From NCBI GenBank assembly GCA_945290265.1, contig CALYQW010000019.1:1-62337 (forward strand): a stretch of DNA of 62,337 bases. Direction: 5' to 3'. A model generated the notes under the pieces. The model made no database searches and was not told where the DNA came from. It was given only the letters and a program-made list of their open reading frames with translations. This DNA comes from an uncultured Erwinia sp. (GTDB lineage: Bacteria > Pseudomonadota > Gammaproteobacteria > Enterobacterales > Enterobacteriaceae). Both the position numbers and the translations under genes were made by a program. Positions 19,743-29,385 of this stretch are shown piece by piece (position 1 is the first letter of the stretch; every line of letters begins with the position of its first letter).

Positions 19743-20254
19743 CGTCCGCGCTTTTTACCCTGCACGCTATGGTCATGATCGCAGTTGTCCTGATGCGCAC
19801 AGGCCTCAATCTCCGCACAGGGGCGACAAAAGCCGTGTGCTTCAATCACGCAGTGACCGAGGGTAAATCCGCAGCTGTTAGCCAGCGCCTGCAGCATATT
19901 CTCAGCCCCTGTTGCCTGCTGCTCGCTGACCGAGCCACAGCGATCGCAAATCAACATCGCAGACGTATGCGCGGGTTGCTCAAAATGGTGGCAAACCACA
20001 TAACTGTTGGTGGACTCCACGCGATGAATAAACCCCTGCTCCAGCAGAAAATCCAGCGCGCGGTAGACGGTTGGGGGCTTGGCCTGCGGTTCAGCCACGC
20101 GCAGTAAATCCAGCAAATCGTAGGCACTGATGGCGCCCTGATGTTCATTCATCAGGCGCAGCACTTCCAGCCGTTGCGGGGTCAGCCGCACGCCGCGTTG
20201 CTGGCAAAGTTGCTCTGCCTGGGTCAGGAGTGACTCAGCACGGTTTACCTTCAT
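19739..20254 (-). CDS. zur: Zinc uptake regulator Zur
   Basis: The 171-aa Fur-family repressor represses zinc uptake genes when loaded with Zn(II). The winged helix occupies residues 1-90 (RLTPQRLEVLRLM, PPTVYRALDFLLEQGF). The metal sites include Cys-rich CDRCGSV and CRPCAEIEAC, plus the C-terminal His-rich CDHDHSVQ. Length equals E. coli Zur. A probable Zur box lies 22 bases upstream, suggesting autoregulation. E. coli yjbJ, which separates dinF and zur, is missing here. Confidence 0.96.
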   Translation of the reverse strand: MKVNRAESLLTQAEQLCQQRGVRLTPQRLEVLRLMNEHQGAISAYDLLDLLRVAEPQAKPPTVYRALDFLLEQGFIHRVESTNSYVVCHHFEQPAHTSAMLICDRCGSVSEQQATGAENMLQALANSCGFTLGHCVIEAHGFCRPCAEIEACAHQDNCDHDHSVQGKKRGR

Positions 20255-20275
20255 CTTAATTCCTCAGGCCGGATC

Positions 20276-20298
20276 GAAATGTTATTTTATCACGTTTT
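20276..20298. promoter_or_regulatory. Probable Zur box between zur and dusA
   Basis: GAAATGTTATTTTATCACGTTTT is a 23-bp match to enterobacterial Zur boxes (GAAATGTTATA-N-TATAACATTTC): the left arm is perfect through GAAATGTTAT and the right arm is partly conserved (ATCAC, TTT). Confidence 0.6.
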
Positions 20299-20464
20299 AT
20301 GTTGAAACGCCGAATGTTGGGGAGAAGTGTGCATCGGCTTCATGCCATTTCTTTGCTATAGTAGCGCAGGCTTTTCCTGTTCCCCGCTCCGCATTGCCCG
20401 GTGAACCGGGCAGGAAAACGTCCGACACCTAATCTGAATACACCGACAGAAAGAATTCACCAGC

Positions 20465-21493
20465 ATGCATCAGACCCGTGATACCCGCGACAGGCTGCCG
20501 GCTTACAGCCCCCAGCGCTTCTCAATTGCCCCAATGCTCGACTGGACTGACCGTCACTGCCGCTACTTCCACCGGCAGCTAACCCGCCAGACGCTGTTGT
20601 ATACCGAAATGGTCACCACCGGCGCGATCATCCACGGCAAGGGCGATTACCTGGCATTCAGCGCCGCAGAGCAGCCGGTGGCCCTGCAGCTGGGTGGCAG
20701 CGATCCGGCGGCGCTGGCGCAGTGCGCGCATCTGGCGCAGCAGCGCGGTTACACTGAGGTTAACCTGAACGTTGGCTGTCCTTCTGACCGGGTGCAGAAC
20801 GGGCGCTTTGGTGCCTGCCTGATGGGTGACGCGCAGCTGGTGGCGGACTGCATTAAGGCGATGCGCGATCGGGTATCGATTCCGGTCACGGTAAAAACCC
20901 GTATTGGGATTGATGAGCAGGACAGCTATGAATTCCTGTGTGACTTTATTCAGCGAGTGGCGGAGCAGGGCGGCTGCGATACCTTTATCATCCATGCGCG
21001 TAAAGCCTGGCTCTCCGGCCTCAGTCCGAAAGAGAACCGTGAAATTCCGCCGCTCGACTACCCCCGGGTCTATCAGCTGAAGCGTGATTTCCCGCAGCTT
21101 ACGCTGGCAATCAACGGCGGGGTAAAAAACCTGGCGGAAGCCAGAGAACATCTGCAGCATCTGGACGGGGTAATGATGGGGCGTGAAGCCTATCAGAACC
21201 CGGGCCTGCTGGCGCAGGTTGACCGCGAACTGTTTGGCAGCACCCAGGCTGCGCCCGATCCGGTGGCGGTGGTGCGCGCCATGTATCCCTATATTGAACG
21301 TGAACTGAGCCAGGGCACTTACCTCGGCCACGTTACCCGCCATATGCTCGGCCTGTTCCAGGGCATTCCCGGTGCCCGCCAGTGGCGGCGCTATCTGAGT
21401 GAGAACGCCCATAAAGCGGGTGCCGGGGTTGAGGTGGTGGAAAAAGCGCTGGCGCTGGTGGCGGATAAAATCACTTCTGCTGGCGAGATCTGA
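20465..21493 (+). CDS. dusA: tRNA-dihydrouridine(20/20a) synthase
   Basis: It uses FMN and NADPH to reduce uridine at position 20/20a of tRNA. The 342-aa protein has the Dus TIM barrel. Motifs are [14 protein letters not shown] near the N-terminus, the active-site Cys in [14 protein letters not shown] near residue 105, [24 protein letters not shown], and NGGVKN. It is divergent from zur. The 5' end, a known integration site for mobile elements in other bacteria, is intact here. Confidence 0.97.
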   Translation: MHQTRDTRDRLPAYSPQRFSIAPMLDWTDRHCRYFHRQLTRQTLLYTEMVTTGAIIHGKGDYLAFSAAEQPVALQLGGSDPAALAQCAHLAQQRGYTEVNLNVGCPSDRVQNGRFGACLMGDAQLVADCIKAMRDRVSIPVTVKTRIGIDEQDSYEFLCDFIQRVAEQGGCDTFIIHARKAWLSGLSPKENREIPPLDYPRVYQLKRDFPQLTLAINGGVKNLAEAREHLQHLDGVMMGREAYQNPGLLAQVDRELFGSTQAAPDPVAVVRAMYPYIERELSQGTYLGHVTRHMLGLFQGIPGARQWRRYLSENAHKAGAGVEVVEKALALVADKITSAGEI

Positions 21494-21505
21494 TCGTTAG
21501 CACAC

Positions 21506-21561
21506 CCCGTTTGCCGCGGGCAAATCGCCGAACAAGTAAGGACGGCAGCGCGGCAAACGGG
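21506..21561. repeat. 13-bp perfect inverted repeat before dnaB
   Basis: CCCGTTTGCCGCG (21506-21518) and its exact complement (21549-21561) flank a 30-base loop between dusA and dnaB. No T-run follows. Confidence 0.6.
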
Positions 21562-21605
21562 TATACTTGAGCGTTATCTCACACGCTTTCTGGTACCGCA
21601 TTACT

Positions 21606-23021
21606 ATGACCCCAAATAAACCTGCCAACAAATCCTTTGAGAACCGCGAACCGCGCGACCGTCAGATGGAAGGGCTGAAACTGCCTCCGCACTCGCTGGA
21701 AGCTGAACAGTCAGTGTTGGGCGGGCTGATGCTGGATAACGAACGCTGGGACAACGTCTCAGAGCGTGTGGTGGCACAGGACTTCTTCAGCCGCCCGCAC
21801 CGGGCTATCTTTGCCGAAATGCAGCGCCTGCTGGAAATGGGCAAACCCATTGACCTGATCACCCTGTCGGAATCGCTGGAAACCAAAGGCGAACTGAGCA
21901 CCGTAGGGGGCTTTGCCTATCTGGCAGAGCTGTCAAAAAACACCCCGAGTGCGGCCAATATCGGTGCCTATGCCGATATCGTGCGCGAGCGCGCGGTGGT
22001 ACGCGAAATGATCGCGGTCGCCAATGAGATCGCCGATGCCGGTTACGATCCGCAGGGGCGCAGCAGTGAAGATCTGCTCGATCTGGCGGAATCACGGGTA
22101 TTCCAGATCGCCGAAAACCGCGCCAACAAAGATGAAGGGCCGAAAAGCGTCGATCAGATCCTCGAAGCCACCATCTCGCGCATTGAGTCGCTGTACCAGA
22201 CCCCCCATGACGGCGTGACCGGGGTGGATACCGGCTACCAGGATCTGAATAAAAAGACCGCCGGGCTGCAGCGCTCGGATCTGATTATTGTCGCCGCCCG
22301 TCCGTCGATGGGGAAAACTACCTTCGCCATGAACCTGTGTGAAAACGCGGCGATGCTGCAGGATAAACCGGTGCTGATCTTCAGTCTGGAGATGCCCGGC
22401 GAACAGATTATGATGCGTATGCTGGCGTCACTGTCGCGGGTCGACCAGACGCGTATTCGTACCGGGCAGCTGGACGATGAAGACTGGGCGCGTATTTCCA
22501 GCACCATGGGCATTCTGCTGGAAAAGAAAAACATGTTTATCGATGATTCATCCGGCCTGACGCCAACCGAAGTGCGCTCGCGCGCCCGGCGTATCTTCCG
22601 CGAGCACGGCGGACTGAGCCTGATTATGATCGACTACCTGCAGCTGATGCGCGTGCCTGCGCTGTCGGATAACCGTACCCTGGAAATTGCCGAGATCTCA
22701 CGCTCGCTGAAAGCGCTGGCGAAAGAGCTGCAGGTGCCGGTGGTAGCGCTGTCGCAGCTGAACCGCTCGCTGGAGCAGCGTGCTGACAAGCGCCCGGTGA
22801 ACTCGGATCTGCGTGAATCCGGCTCCATCGAGCAGGATGCCGATCTGATTATGTTTATCTACCGTGATGAGGTCTATCACGAGAACAGCGACCTGAAAGG
22901 GATCGCTGAAATTATTCTGGGTAAACAGCGTAACGGCCCTATCGGCACCGTGCGTCTGACCTTTAACGGCCAGTGGTCACGCTTTGACAACTATGCCGGA
23001 CCGCAGTACGACGATGAGTAA
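21606..23021 (+). CDS. dnaB: Replicative DNA helicase
   Basis: The hexameric 5'-3' helicase of the replication fork. The 471-aa protein has the E. coli length. It has the N-terminal primase-binding domain (PHSLEAEQSVLGGLMLDNERW), a linker, and the RecA-like domain with Walker A ARPSMGKTTFAMN near residue 232 and LIMIDYLQLM (Walker B). The C-terminus matches E. coli exactly. Start ATG at 21606 (MTPNKPANKS); an upstream ATG at 21567 adds 13 non-conserved residues. No intein. Confidence 0.98.
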   Translation: MTPNKPANKSFENREPRDRQMEGLKLPPHSLEAEQSVLGGLMLDNERWDNVSERVVAQDFFSRPHRAIFAEMQRLLEMGKPIDLITLSESLETKGELSTVGGFAYLAELSKNTPSAANIGAYADIVRERAVVREMIAVANEIADAGYDPQGRSSEDLLDLAESRVFQIAENRANKDEGPKSVDQILEATISRIESLYQTPHDGVTGVDTGYQDLNKKTAGLQRSDLIIVAARPSMGKTTFAMNLCENAAMLQDKPVLIFSLEMPGEQIMMRMLASLSRVDQTRIRTGQLDDEDWARISSTMGILLEKKNMFIDDSSGLTPTEVRSRARRIFREHGGLSLIMIDYLQLMRVPALSDNRTLEIAEISRSLKALAKELQVPVVALSQLNRSLEQRADKRPVNSDLRESGSIEQDADLIMFIYRDEVYHENSDLKGIAEIILGKQRNGPIGTVRLTFNGQWSRFDNYAGPQYDDE

Positions 23022-23054
23022 ACCCTGACCTTTTATCTGATGGAGATCTGCACC

Positions 23055-24248
23055 GTGTTTCAACATGTTGATGCCTATGCCGGCGACCCGATCCTCTCCC
23101 TGATAGAGACCTTCAAGCAGGACCCACGCAGCGAAAAGGTTAATCTCAGCATTGGCCTGTACTACGATCAGAAAGGCATCATCCCGCAGCTTGACGCGGT
23201 GGCAAAGGCGGAAGCACAGCTGCAGGCACTGCCATCCGCCGCCTCACTCTATCTGCCGATGGAAGGGCTGGGATCCTATCGTCAGGCGATTGCTCCCCTG
23301 CTGTTTGGCACGGACAACCCGCTGCTGAGCGCCGGACGCATTGCCACCATTCAGACCCTTGGCGGCTCCGGGGCGCTGAAGATCGGGGCTGATTTCCTGA
23401 AAGCGTATTTCCCTGACTCTGAAGTCTGGGTCAGCGATCCGACCTGGGAAAACCATATCGCTATTTTCAACGGTGCCGGTTTTACGGTAAATACTTACCC
23501 GTGGTATGACCCGCAAAGCAACGGCGTGCGTTTCGATGCGCTGCTGAATAAGCTGAAAGCCCTGCCGGCGCGCAGTATCGTGCTGCTGCATCCCTGCTGC
23601 CATAACCCGACCGGCGCCGACCTGACGGAAACCCAGTGGGATGAAGTCACCCGCGTGCTGGCAGCCGGAAAACTGATCCCGTTCCTTGATATCGCTTATC
23701 AGGGCTTTGGCAGCGGCATGGAGCAGGATGCTTATGCTATCCGTAAAATGGCGGCTGCCGGCCTGCCGGTGCTGGTCAGCAACTCCTTCTCAAAAATCTT
23801 TTCGCTGTACGGTGAACGCGTTGGCGGGCTGTCGGTGGTCTGTGACGATGCGCAGGAAGCCGATCGGGTGCTGGGGCAGCTGAAAGCGGCGGTGCGCCGT
23901 AACTATTCCAGCCCGGCTAACTTTGGTGCTCAGGTGGTGGCGCGGGTACTGAATGATGCGGAGCTGAAGGCTAACTGGCTGGCAGAAGTGGAAGCGATGC
24001 GGGTACGTATTCTGGAAATGCGTCAGACGCTGGTGGATGCGCTGAGCCTGGCACTGCCGGGTAAAAACTTTGATTATCTGCTGAAGCAGCGCGGCATGTT
24101 CAGCTACACCGGCCTGAGCGCGCTGCAGGTTGAACGCCTGCGCACTGAGTTTGGCGTCTACCTGATTGCCAGTGGACGGATCTGTATGGCCGGACTGAAC
24201 CGTAACAATATCCATCGGGTAGCCGAAGCCTTTGCGGCGGTGATCTGA
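23055..24248 (+). CDS. tyrB: Aromatic amino acid aminotransferase
   Basis: This PLP enzyme makes tyrosine, phenylalanine and leucine by transamination. The 397-aa product has the E. coli TyrB length. It shows [18 protein letters not shown] near residue 190 and the PLP lysine in [17 protein letters not shown] near residue 257. The GTG at 23055 ([13 protein letters not shown]) matches the family start and follows TGGAGA; the ATG at 23040 would overlap that ribosome site. It lies directly after dnaB, whereas E. coli has alr between them. Confidence 0.95.
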   Translation: MFQHVDAYAGDPILSLIETFKQDPRSEKVNLSIGLYYDQKGIIPQLDAVAKAEAQLQALPSAASLYLPMEGLGSYRQAIAPLLFGTDNPLLSAGRIATIQTLGGSGALKIGADFLKAYFPDSEVWVSDPTWENHIAIFNGAGFTVNTYPWYDPQSNGVRFDALLNKLKALPARSIVLLHPCCHNPTGADLTETQWDEVTRVLAAGKLIPFLDIAYQGFGSGMEQDAYAIRKMAAAGLPVLVSNSFSKIFSLYGERVGGLSVVCDDAQEADRVLGQLKAAVRRNYSSPANFGAQVVARVLNDAELKANWLAEVEAMRVRILEMRQTLVDALSLALPGKNFDYLLKQRGMFSYTGLSALQVERLRTEFGVYLIASGRICMAGLNRNNIHRVAEAFAAVI

Positions 24249-24251
24249 TAA

Positions 24252-24277
24252 AACGGGCCGGAGCAATCCGGCCCGTT
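24252..24277. terminator. Bidirectional terminator tyrB / alcohol dehydrogenase
   Basis: An 11-bp perfect stem AACGGGCCGGA/TCCGGCCCGTT with a four-base loop lies between two convergent genes. Confidence 0.8.
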
Positions 24278-24290
24278 AAGCACTTCCTGA

Positions 24291-25340
24291 TTAACGCAGG
24301 GAATCCATATCAATCACAAAGCGGTACTTCACATCGCTTTTCAGCATCCGTTCGTAAGCCTCGTTAATTTCATCCATCCTGATCATCTCAATATCGGCGG
24401 TGATATTGTGCTTACCGCAGAAGTCCAGCATCTGCTGGGTTTCCTTAATACCGCCGATCAGTGAACCGGCAATACTGCGGCGCTTAAATATCAGATTAAA
24501 TACCTGCGGTGACGGATGATCGTGATCCGGTGCGCCTACCAGCGTCATGGTGCCGTCGCGGCGCAGCAGGGTGATAAACGGATTCAGATCGTGCGGAGCC
24601 GCCACGGTATTCAGAATGAAATCCAGGCTGTTGGTATGCTGTGCCATCTGGTCAGCATCTTTTGACACCACCACTTCGTCAGCCCCCAGGCGCTTACCGT
24701 CCGCTACTTTCGAGGCGGAAGTGGTAAACAGCACCACGTGCGCCCCCATCGCGTGGGCAATTTTCACCCCCATATGACCGAGGCCGCCCAGTCCGACGAT
24801 CCCCACTTTTTTCCCCGGACCAACGCCCCAGTGATGCAGTGGAGAAAAGGTGGTGATGCCGGCACACAGCAGCGGTGCCGCACCGGCCGGATCGAGGTTT
24901 TCCGGAACGCGCAGCACAAAGTCTTCGTTGACGGTCACCTGAGTGGCATAGCCGCCGTAAGTGATCTCACCGTTCACCCGATCTTTGCCGTTATAGGTGC
25001 CGACAAACCCTTCTTCACAATACTGCTCTTCATCTTCTTTGCAGCTGTCACAGGTGCGACAGGAATCGACCATACAGCCGACGCCCACCAGTTCGCCCAC
25101 CTTATAGCGCTTACTGTGGCTGCCTACCGCACTGACGCGGCCGACGATTTCGTGGCCGGGCACCAGCGGGTAAATGGTGTTATGCCATTCATTACGCGCC
25201 TGGTGCAGGTCGGAATGACAGACGCCACAGTACAACACTTCAATCTGAACATCATGATCGCGCAATTCACGTGGCTGGTACGCAAACGGAGCCAGTTTTG
25301 CCTGCGCACTTTGTGCAGCATAAGCCTGAGTCTTGGTCAT
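24291..25340 (-). CDS. Zinc-dependent NADP alcohol/aldehyde dehydrogenase (YahK-like)
   Basis: The 349-aa medium-chain dehydrogenase is similar to E. coli YahK, a broad aldehyde reductase of the cinnamyl-alcohol-dehydrogenase group. Catalytic zinc ligands lie in YCGVCHSDLH and GHEIVG. Four structural zinc cysteines lie in CRTCDSCKEDEEQYC. The cofactor-binding motif GIVGLGGLGHMGVKIAH is near residue 180. A good ribosome site (GGAGAGATCC) precedes the ATG. It is not adjacent to uvrA in E. coli, so it was gained or moved. The natural substrate is unknown. Confidence 0.88.
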   Translation of the reverse strand: MTKTQAYAAQSAQAKLAPFAYQPRELRDHDVQIEVLYCGVCHSDLHQARNEWHNTIYPLVPGHEIVGRVSAVGSHSKRYKVGELVGVGCMVDSCRTCDSCKEDEEQYCEEGFVGTYNGKDRVNGEITYGGYATQVTVNEDFVLRVPENLDPAGAAPLLCAGITTFSPLHHWGVGPGKKVGIVGLGGLGHMGVKIAHAMGAHVVLFTTSASKVADGKRLGADEVVVSKDADQMAQHTNSLDFILNTVAAPHDLNPFITLLRRDGTMTLVGAPDHDHPSPQVFNLIFKRRSIAGSLIGGIKETQQMLDFCGKHNITADIEMIRMDEINEAYERMLKSDVKYRFVIDMDSLR

Positions 25341-25399
25341 GGATCTCTCCGGTTAGTTTGGTGTGTCAGTACCTGTCGGATCACGGCAGGAAGAGCGTA

Positions 25400-25417
25400 G
25401 CGGGGTCGGGACCCCGC
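25400..25417 (-). terminator. Possible uvrA terminator hairpin
   Basis: GCGGGGTC/GACCCCGC forms an 8-bp stem just after the uvrA stop codon on the minus strand. No U-run follows, so termination is uncertain. Confidence 0.4.
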
Positions 25418-25425
25418 CAGAAGAA

Positions 25426-28254
25426 CTACTGTGCCAGTAAGGGCTTAAGAAAACGCGCGGTGTGAGAGCGTTCGCATTCTGCAACGGTTTCCGGGGTGCC
25501 GGCTACCAGGATTTCGCCGCCGCCGCTGCCCCCTTCCGGGCCAAGATCAACAATCCAGTCGGCGGTTTTAATCACATCCAGATTGTGTTCAATCACCACG
25601 ATGGTATTCCCTTGGTCGCGCAGCTGATGCAGCACCGCCAGCAGTTGCTGGATATCGGCAAAGTGCAGGCCGGTAGTGGGTTCGTCCAGAATATACAGCG
25701 TCTGGCCGGTGCCGCGTTTTGACAGCTCGCGCGCCAGCTTCACGCGCTGGGCCTCGCCGCCGGACAGCGTGGTGGCCGACTGGCCGAGACGAATATAGGA
25801 CAGGCCGACATCCATCAGGGTTTGCAGCTTACGCGCCAGTGCCGGTACCGCATCAAAGAACTCGCGCGCTTCTTCAATGGTCATCTCCAGCACCTGATGA
25901 ATGCTTTTGCCCTTGTACTTCACTTCCAGGGTTTCCCGGTTATAGCGCTTGCCCTTGCACTGATCGCAGGGCACATAAATATCCGGCAGGAAGTGCATCT
26001 CAACCTTCAGTACCCCATCGCCCTGGCAGGCTTCGCAGCGGCCACCGCGCACGTTAAAACTGAAGCGCCCCGGGGTATAGCCACGGGTACGCGACTCCGG
26101 CACGCCGGCAAACAGTTCGCGCACCGGGGTAAAGATCCCGGTATAGGTTGCCGGGTTGGAACGCGGGGTGCGGCCAATCGGGCTTTGATCGATGTCGATC
26201 ACCTTATCAAACTGCTCCATCCCGCTGATATTGCGATACGGTGCCGGTTCAGCCAGGGTGGCACCATTCAGCTGGCGCTGGGCAATCGGGAACAGGGTGT
26301 CGTTAATCAGCGTCGATTTACCGGAGCCGGAAACCCCGGTAATACAGCTGAACAGCCCGACCGGCAGCGTCAGGGTCACGTCCTTCAGGTTATTCCCGCT
26401 GGCACCCGTCAGCTTCAGCACTTTCGCCGGATCGCCCTGCACCCGCTGCTCGGGGATCTCAATGGCGCGCTTGCCGCTGAGGAACTGGCCGGTCAGGGAT
26501 GCTTCCACCGCCATAATGTCCTCGACATTGCCTTCGGCGACCACCTGGCCACCGTGTACCCCGGCACCCGGGCCGATATCGATCACATGGTCGGCGGCGC
26601 GGATCGCATCTTCATCATGCTCCACCACAATCACGGTATTACCGAGATCGCGCAGGTGGATCAGGGTTTCCAGCAGACGTTCGTTATCGCGCTGATGCAG
26701 ACCGATAGACGGCTCATCCAGCACGTACATCACCCCCACCAGGCCGGCACCAATCTGGCTGGCCAGACGAATACGCTGCGCCTCGCCGCCGGAGAGGGTT
26801 TCTGCCGAGCGTGACAGCGACAGATAGTTCAGCCCGACGTTGACCAGGAACTTCAGGCGGTCGCCGATTTCTTTCAGCACTTTCTCGGCGATTTTTGCCC
26901 GCTGGCCGCTGAACTGCAGATTCTTAAAGAACTCCATGGCATGACCAATGCTCATTTCTGAGATGGTCGGCAGCGCGGTGTTTTCGACAAACACGTGGCG
27001 CGCTTCGCGGCGTAAGCGGGTGCCTGCGCAGCTGGCACAGGAGCGGTTGCTGATAAACTTCGCCAGATCCTCGCGTACCGCGCTGGATTCGGTCTCTTTA
27101 TAGCGGCGCTCCATATTCGGCAGCACCCCTTCAAACGGATGGCGGCGCACCGAAGTATCGCCGCGATCGTTTACGTACTTAAACTCGACGGTCTCTTTGC
27201 CGGAGCCGTAGAGGATCACCTTGCGCGTCGATGCCAGCAGGGAGTCAAACGGCGCTTCAATATCAAAATCCAGATGATCGGCCAGCGAGCGCAGCATCTG
27301 GAAATAGTAAAAGTTACGCCGATCCCAGCCGCGGATCGCACCACCGGCCAGCGACAGTTCGGGGTTCTGCACCACGCGATCGGGATCAAAATACTGCTGT
27401 ACGCCCAGACCGTCACAGGTTGGACAGGCTCCGGCGGGATTATTAAATGAGAACAGGCGTGGCTCCAGCTCATTCATGCTGTAGCCGCAGATCGGGCAGG
27501 CGAAATTGGCGGAGAACAACAGCTCTTCGGCACTGGTATCGTCCATATCGGCAACCACCGCGCTGCCGCCCGACAGTTCCAGCGCGGTTTCAAACGATTC
27601 CGCCAGACGCTGTGCCAGATCCTCACGCACTTTAAAACGATCGATTACCACTTCAATGGTGTGTTTCTTCTGCAACTCCAGCTTCGGCGGATCGGAGAGA
27701 TCGCACACCTCACCATCAATCCGGGCGCGGATATAGCCCTGACTGGCAAGGTTCTCCAGGGTTTTGGTATGTTCACCCTTACGATCTTTAATAATCGGAG
27801 CCAGCAGCATCAGGCGGCGGCCTTCCGGCTGTGCCAGCACGTTATCCACCATCTGACTGACGGTCTGGGCGGCCAGCGTGACATCATGCTCCGGGCAGCG
27901 CGGTTCACCGACGCGGGCAAACAGCAGACGCAGGTAATCGTGGATCTCAGTAATGGTGCCCACGGTTGAACGCGGGTTATGGGAAGTTGACTTCTGCTCA
28001 ATGGAAATCGCGGGAGACAGCCCCTCAATATGGTCGACGTCCGGCTTTTCCATCAGCGACAGGAACTGACGGGCATAAGCGGAAAGCGACTCAACATAGC
28101 GGCGTTGTCCTTCGGCATACAGGGTATCGAAAGCCAGCGAAGACTTACCGGAACCTGACAGGCCAGTGACCACGATCAGCTTATCGCGTGGAATGGTCAG
28201 GTTAATGTTTTTCAAATTGTGGGTGCGGGCGCCCCGAACGTCGATCTTATCCAT
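25426..28254 (-). CDS. uvrA: Excinuclease ABC subunit A
   Basis: UvrA recognises bulky DNA damage with UvrB in nucleotide excision repair. The 942-aa protein has two ABC ATPase halves: Walker [14 protein letters not shown] (near residue 32) and [13 protein letters not shown] (near residue 640), each with LSGGEAQR signatures. The zinc modules are [16 protein letters not shown] with CPTC, and CEACQGDG with CDQC. It is divergent from ssb, as in E. coli, and is probably SOS-controlled. Confidence 0.98.
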   Translation of the reverse strand: MDKIDVRGARTHNLKNINLTIPRDKLIVVTGLSGSGKSSLAFDTLYAEGQRRYVESLSAYARQFLSLMEKPDVDHIEGLSPAISIEQKSTSHNPRSTVGTITEIHDYLRLLFARVGEPRCPEHDVTLAAQTVSQMVDNVLAQPEGRRLMLLAPIIKDRKGEHTKTLENLASQGYIRARIDGEVCDLSDPPKLELQKKHTIEVVIDRFKVREDLAQRLAESFETALELSGGSAVVADMDDTSAEELLFSANFACPICGYSMNELEPRLFSFNNPAGACPTCDGLGVQQYFDPDRVVQNPELSLAGGAIRGWDRRNFYYFQMLRSLADHLDFDIEAPFDSLLASTRKVILYGSGKETVEFKYVNDRGDTSVRRHPFEGVLPNMERRYKETESSAVREDLAKFISNRSCASCAGTRLRREARHVFVENTALPTISEMSIGHAMEFFKNLQFSGQRAKIAEKVLKEIGDRLKFLVNVGLNYLSLSRSAETLSGGEAQRIRLASQIGAGLVGVMYVLDEPSIGLHQRDNERLLETLIHLRDLGNTVIVVEHDEDAIRAADHVIDIGPGAGVHGGQVVAEGNVEDIMAVEASLTGQFLSGKRAIEIPEQRVQGDPAKVLKLTGASGNNLKDVTLTLPVGLFSCITGVSGSGKSTLINDTLFPIAQRQLNGATLAEPAPYRNISGMEQFDKVIDIDQSPIGRTPRSNPATYTGIFTPVRELFAGVPESRTRGYTPGRFSFNVRGGRCEACQGDGVLKVEMHFLPDIYVPCDQCKGKRYNRETLEVKYKGKSIHQVLEMTIEEAREFFDAVPALARKLQTLMDVGLSYIRLGQSATTLSGGEAQRVKLARELSKRGTGQTLYILDEPTTGLHFADIQQLLAVLHQLRDQGNTIVVIEHNLDVIKTADWIVDLGPEGGSGGGEILVAGTPETVAECERSHTARFLKPLLAQ

Positions 28255-28335
28255 TACACTCCCCGGATCAGCAAAAACTTACCATTCCAGCCGGGCATGG
28301 CCAGAAACAAACATATTATTATGGCACAGAAAAGA

Positions 28336-28351
28336 CTGAATGGATAACCAG
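28336..28351. promoter_or_regulatory. Possible LexA box between uvrA and ssb
   Basis: CTGAATGGATAACCAG is the only CTG-N10-CAG match in this intergenic region, 82 bases before uvrA. The E. coli uvrA/ssb intergenic region has one SOS box. The central part is less TATA-like than in lexA, so binding would be weaker. Confidence 0.45.
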
Positions 28352-28548
28352 TGCTTTGAGCATAAAGCACGGCGGGATAAAAATGAGCGGCGATCCAAAG
28401 CACAGTGCCCAATGCCACGCGATAACGGCTACAATCATTGCTGGAGCTGTGCCACAAAGCGCCCTGATACAGGTGCGATTAGCGGCCTCGCATGATAGAC
28501 TTCGCCCACATAAAGAACCAATCAGACTGATTAACTGGAGACAGCATC

Positions 28549-29082
28549 ATGGCCAGCAGAGGCGTTAACAAAGTTATCTTAGTGGGAAATCTGGGACAGG
28601 ACCCGGAAGTTCGCTACTTACCGAATGGCGGCGCTGTGGCCAATATTACCCTGGCGACCTCCGAAAGCTGGCGTGACAAGCAAACCGGCGAAACCAAAGA
28701 AAAAACCGAATGGCACCGCGTGGTGCTGTTTGGCAAAGTCGCCGAAGTCGCCGGTGAATATCTGCGTAAAGGTTCGCAGGTGTACATTGAAGGTGCCCTG
28801 CAAACCCGCAAATGGACCGACCAGGCTGGCGTAGAAAAATATACCACCGAAGTCGTGGTTAACGTCGGCGGCACCATGCAGATGCTGGGTGGCCGTGCTC
28901 AGGGCGGCGGCGCACCGGCCGGCGGCGGCCAGAACAACAACGGCTGGGGTCAGCCACAGCAGCCACAGGGCAACCAGTTCAGCGGCGGCGCGCAGTCACG
29001 TCCGCAGCAGCAGCCACAGCAGAACAGCGCCCCGGCCAGCAATGAACCGCCAATGGACTTTGATGACGATATTCCGTTCTGA
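28549..29082 (+). CDS. ssb: Single-stranded DNA-binding protein
   Basis: The 177-aa protein coats single-stranded DNA in replication and repair. The OB fold covers residues 1-115 ([21 protein letters not shown]). A Gly/Gln/Pro-rich linker follows, with the acidic C-terminal tip MDFDDDIPF that docks partner proteins. The ATG has TGGAGACAG upstream. Confidence 0.98.
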   Translation: MASRGVNKVILVGNLGQDPEVRYLPNGGAVANITLATSESWRDKQTGETKEKTEWHRVVLFGKVAEVAGEYLRKGSQVYIEGALQTRKWTDQAGVEKYTTEVVVNVGGTMQMLGGRAQGGGAPAGGGQNNNGWGQPQQPQGNQFSGGAQSRPQQQPQQNSAPASNEPPMDFDDDIPF

Positions 29083-29136
29083 ATGACATCAGGAAATGAC
29101 GGTTAAATCATTCCTGACTACAGCATTCATCATAAG

Positions 29137-29161
29137 ACCCCGTTTTTACGGGGTTTTTTTG
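29137..29161 (+). terminator. ssb terminator
   Basis: The stem CCCCG/CGGGG with a short loop is followed by eight T, 55 bases after ssb. Confidence 0.9.
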
Positions 29162-29164
29162 TGT

Positions 29165-29325
29165 CTGTTTCACATAGGGCCAACCATAAACGGTCAGAGC
29201 CTGAACAATTGCGCCAGACAGCCGATGTCTTTGAGGGAAATCAGCCCGGGTTAAGCGATGCCGATCAAAGGGCCGTATGCGCTAATTGGTGCGCTGCCGG
29301 TAATGACCGCTGGCTGCAACCGTAA
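29165..29325 (+). pseudogene. C-terminal fragment of an unidentified gene
   Basis: From the end of the ssb terminator a plausible coding frame runs 29191-29325 (RSEPEQLRQTADVFEGNQPG, then LSDADQRAVCANWC, ending WLQP and TAA). Its composition looks like protein rather than random sequence. No start codon with a ribosome site precedes it. It looks like the 3' remnant of the first gene of the decayed cluster that follows. I do not recognise the family. Confidence 0.4.
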
Positions 29326-29385
29326 TGCGTCCCAAATGTGCCAGGTGTAATAGCGGCGCTGGTTTTGACAATATAAGAAAATGAT

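Noticed and set aside
20465-20520. Integrated element at the dusA 5' end
   Set aside because: The dusA start is intact and directly next to its promoter region with zur upstream; no integrase is present.
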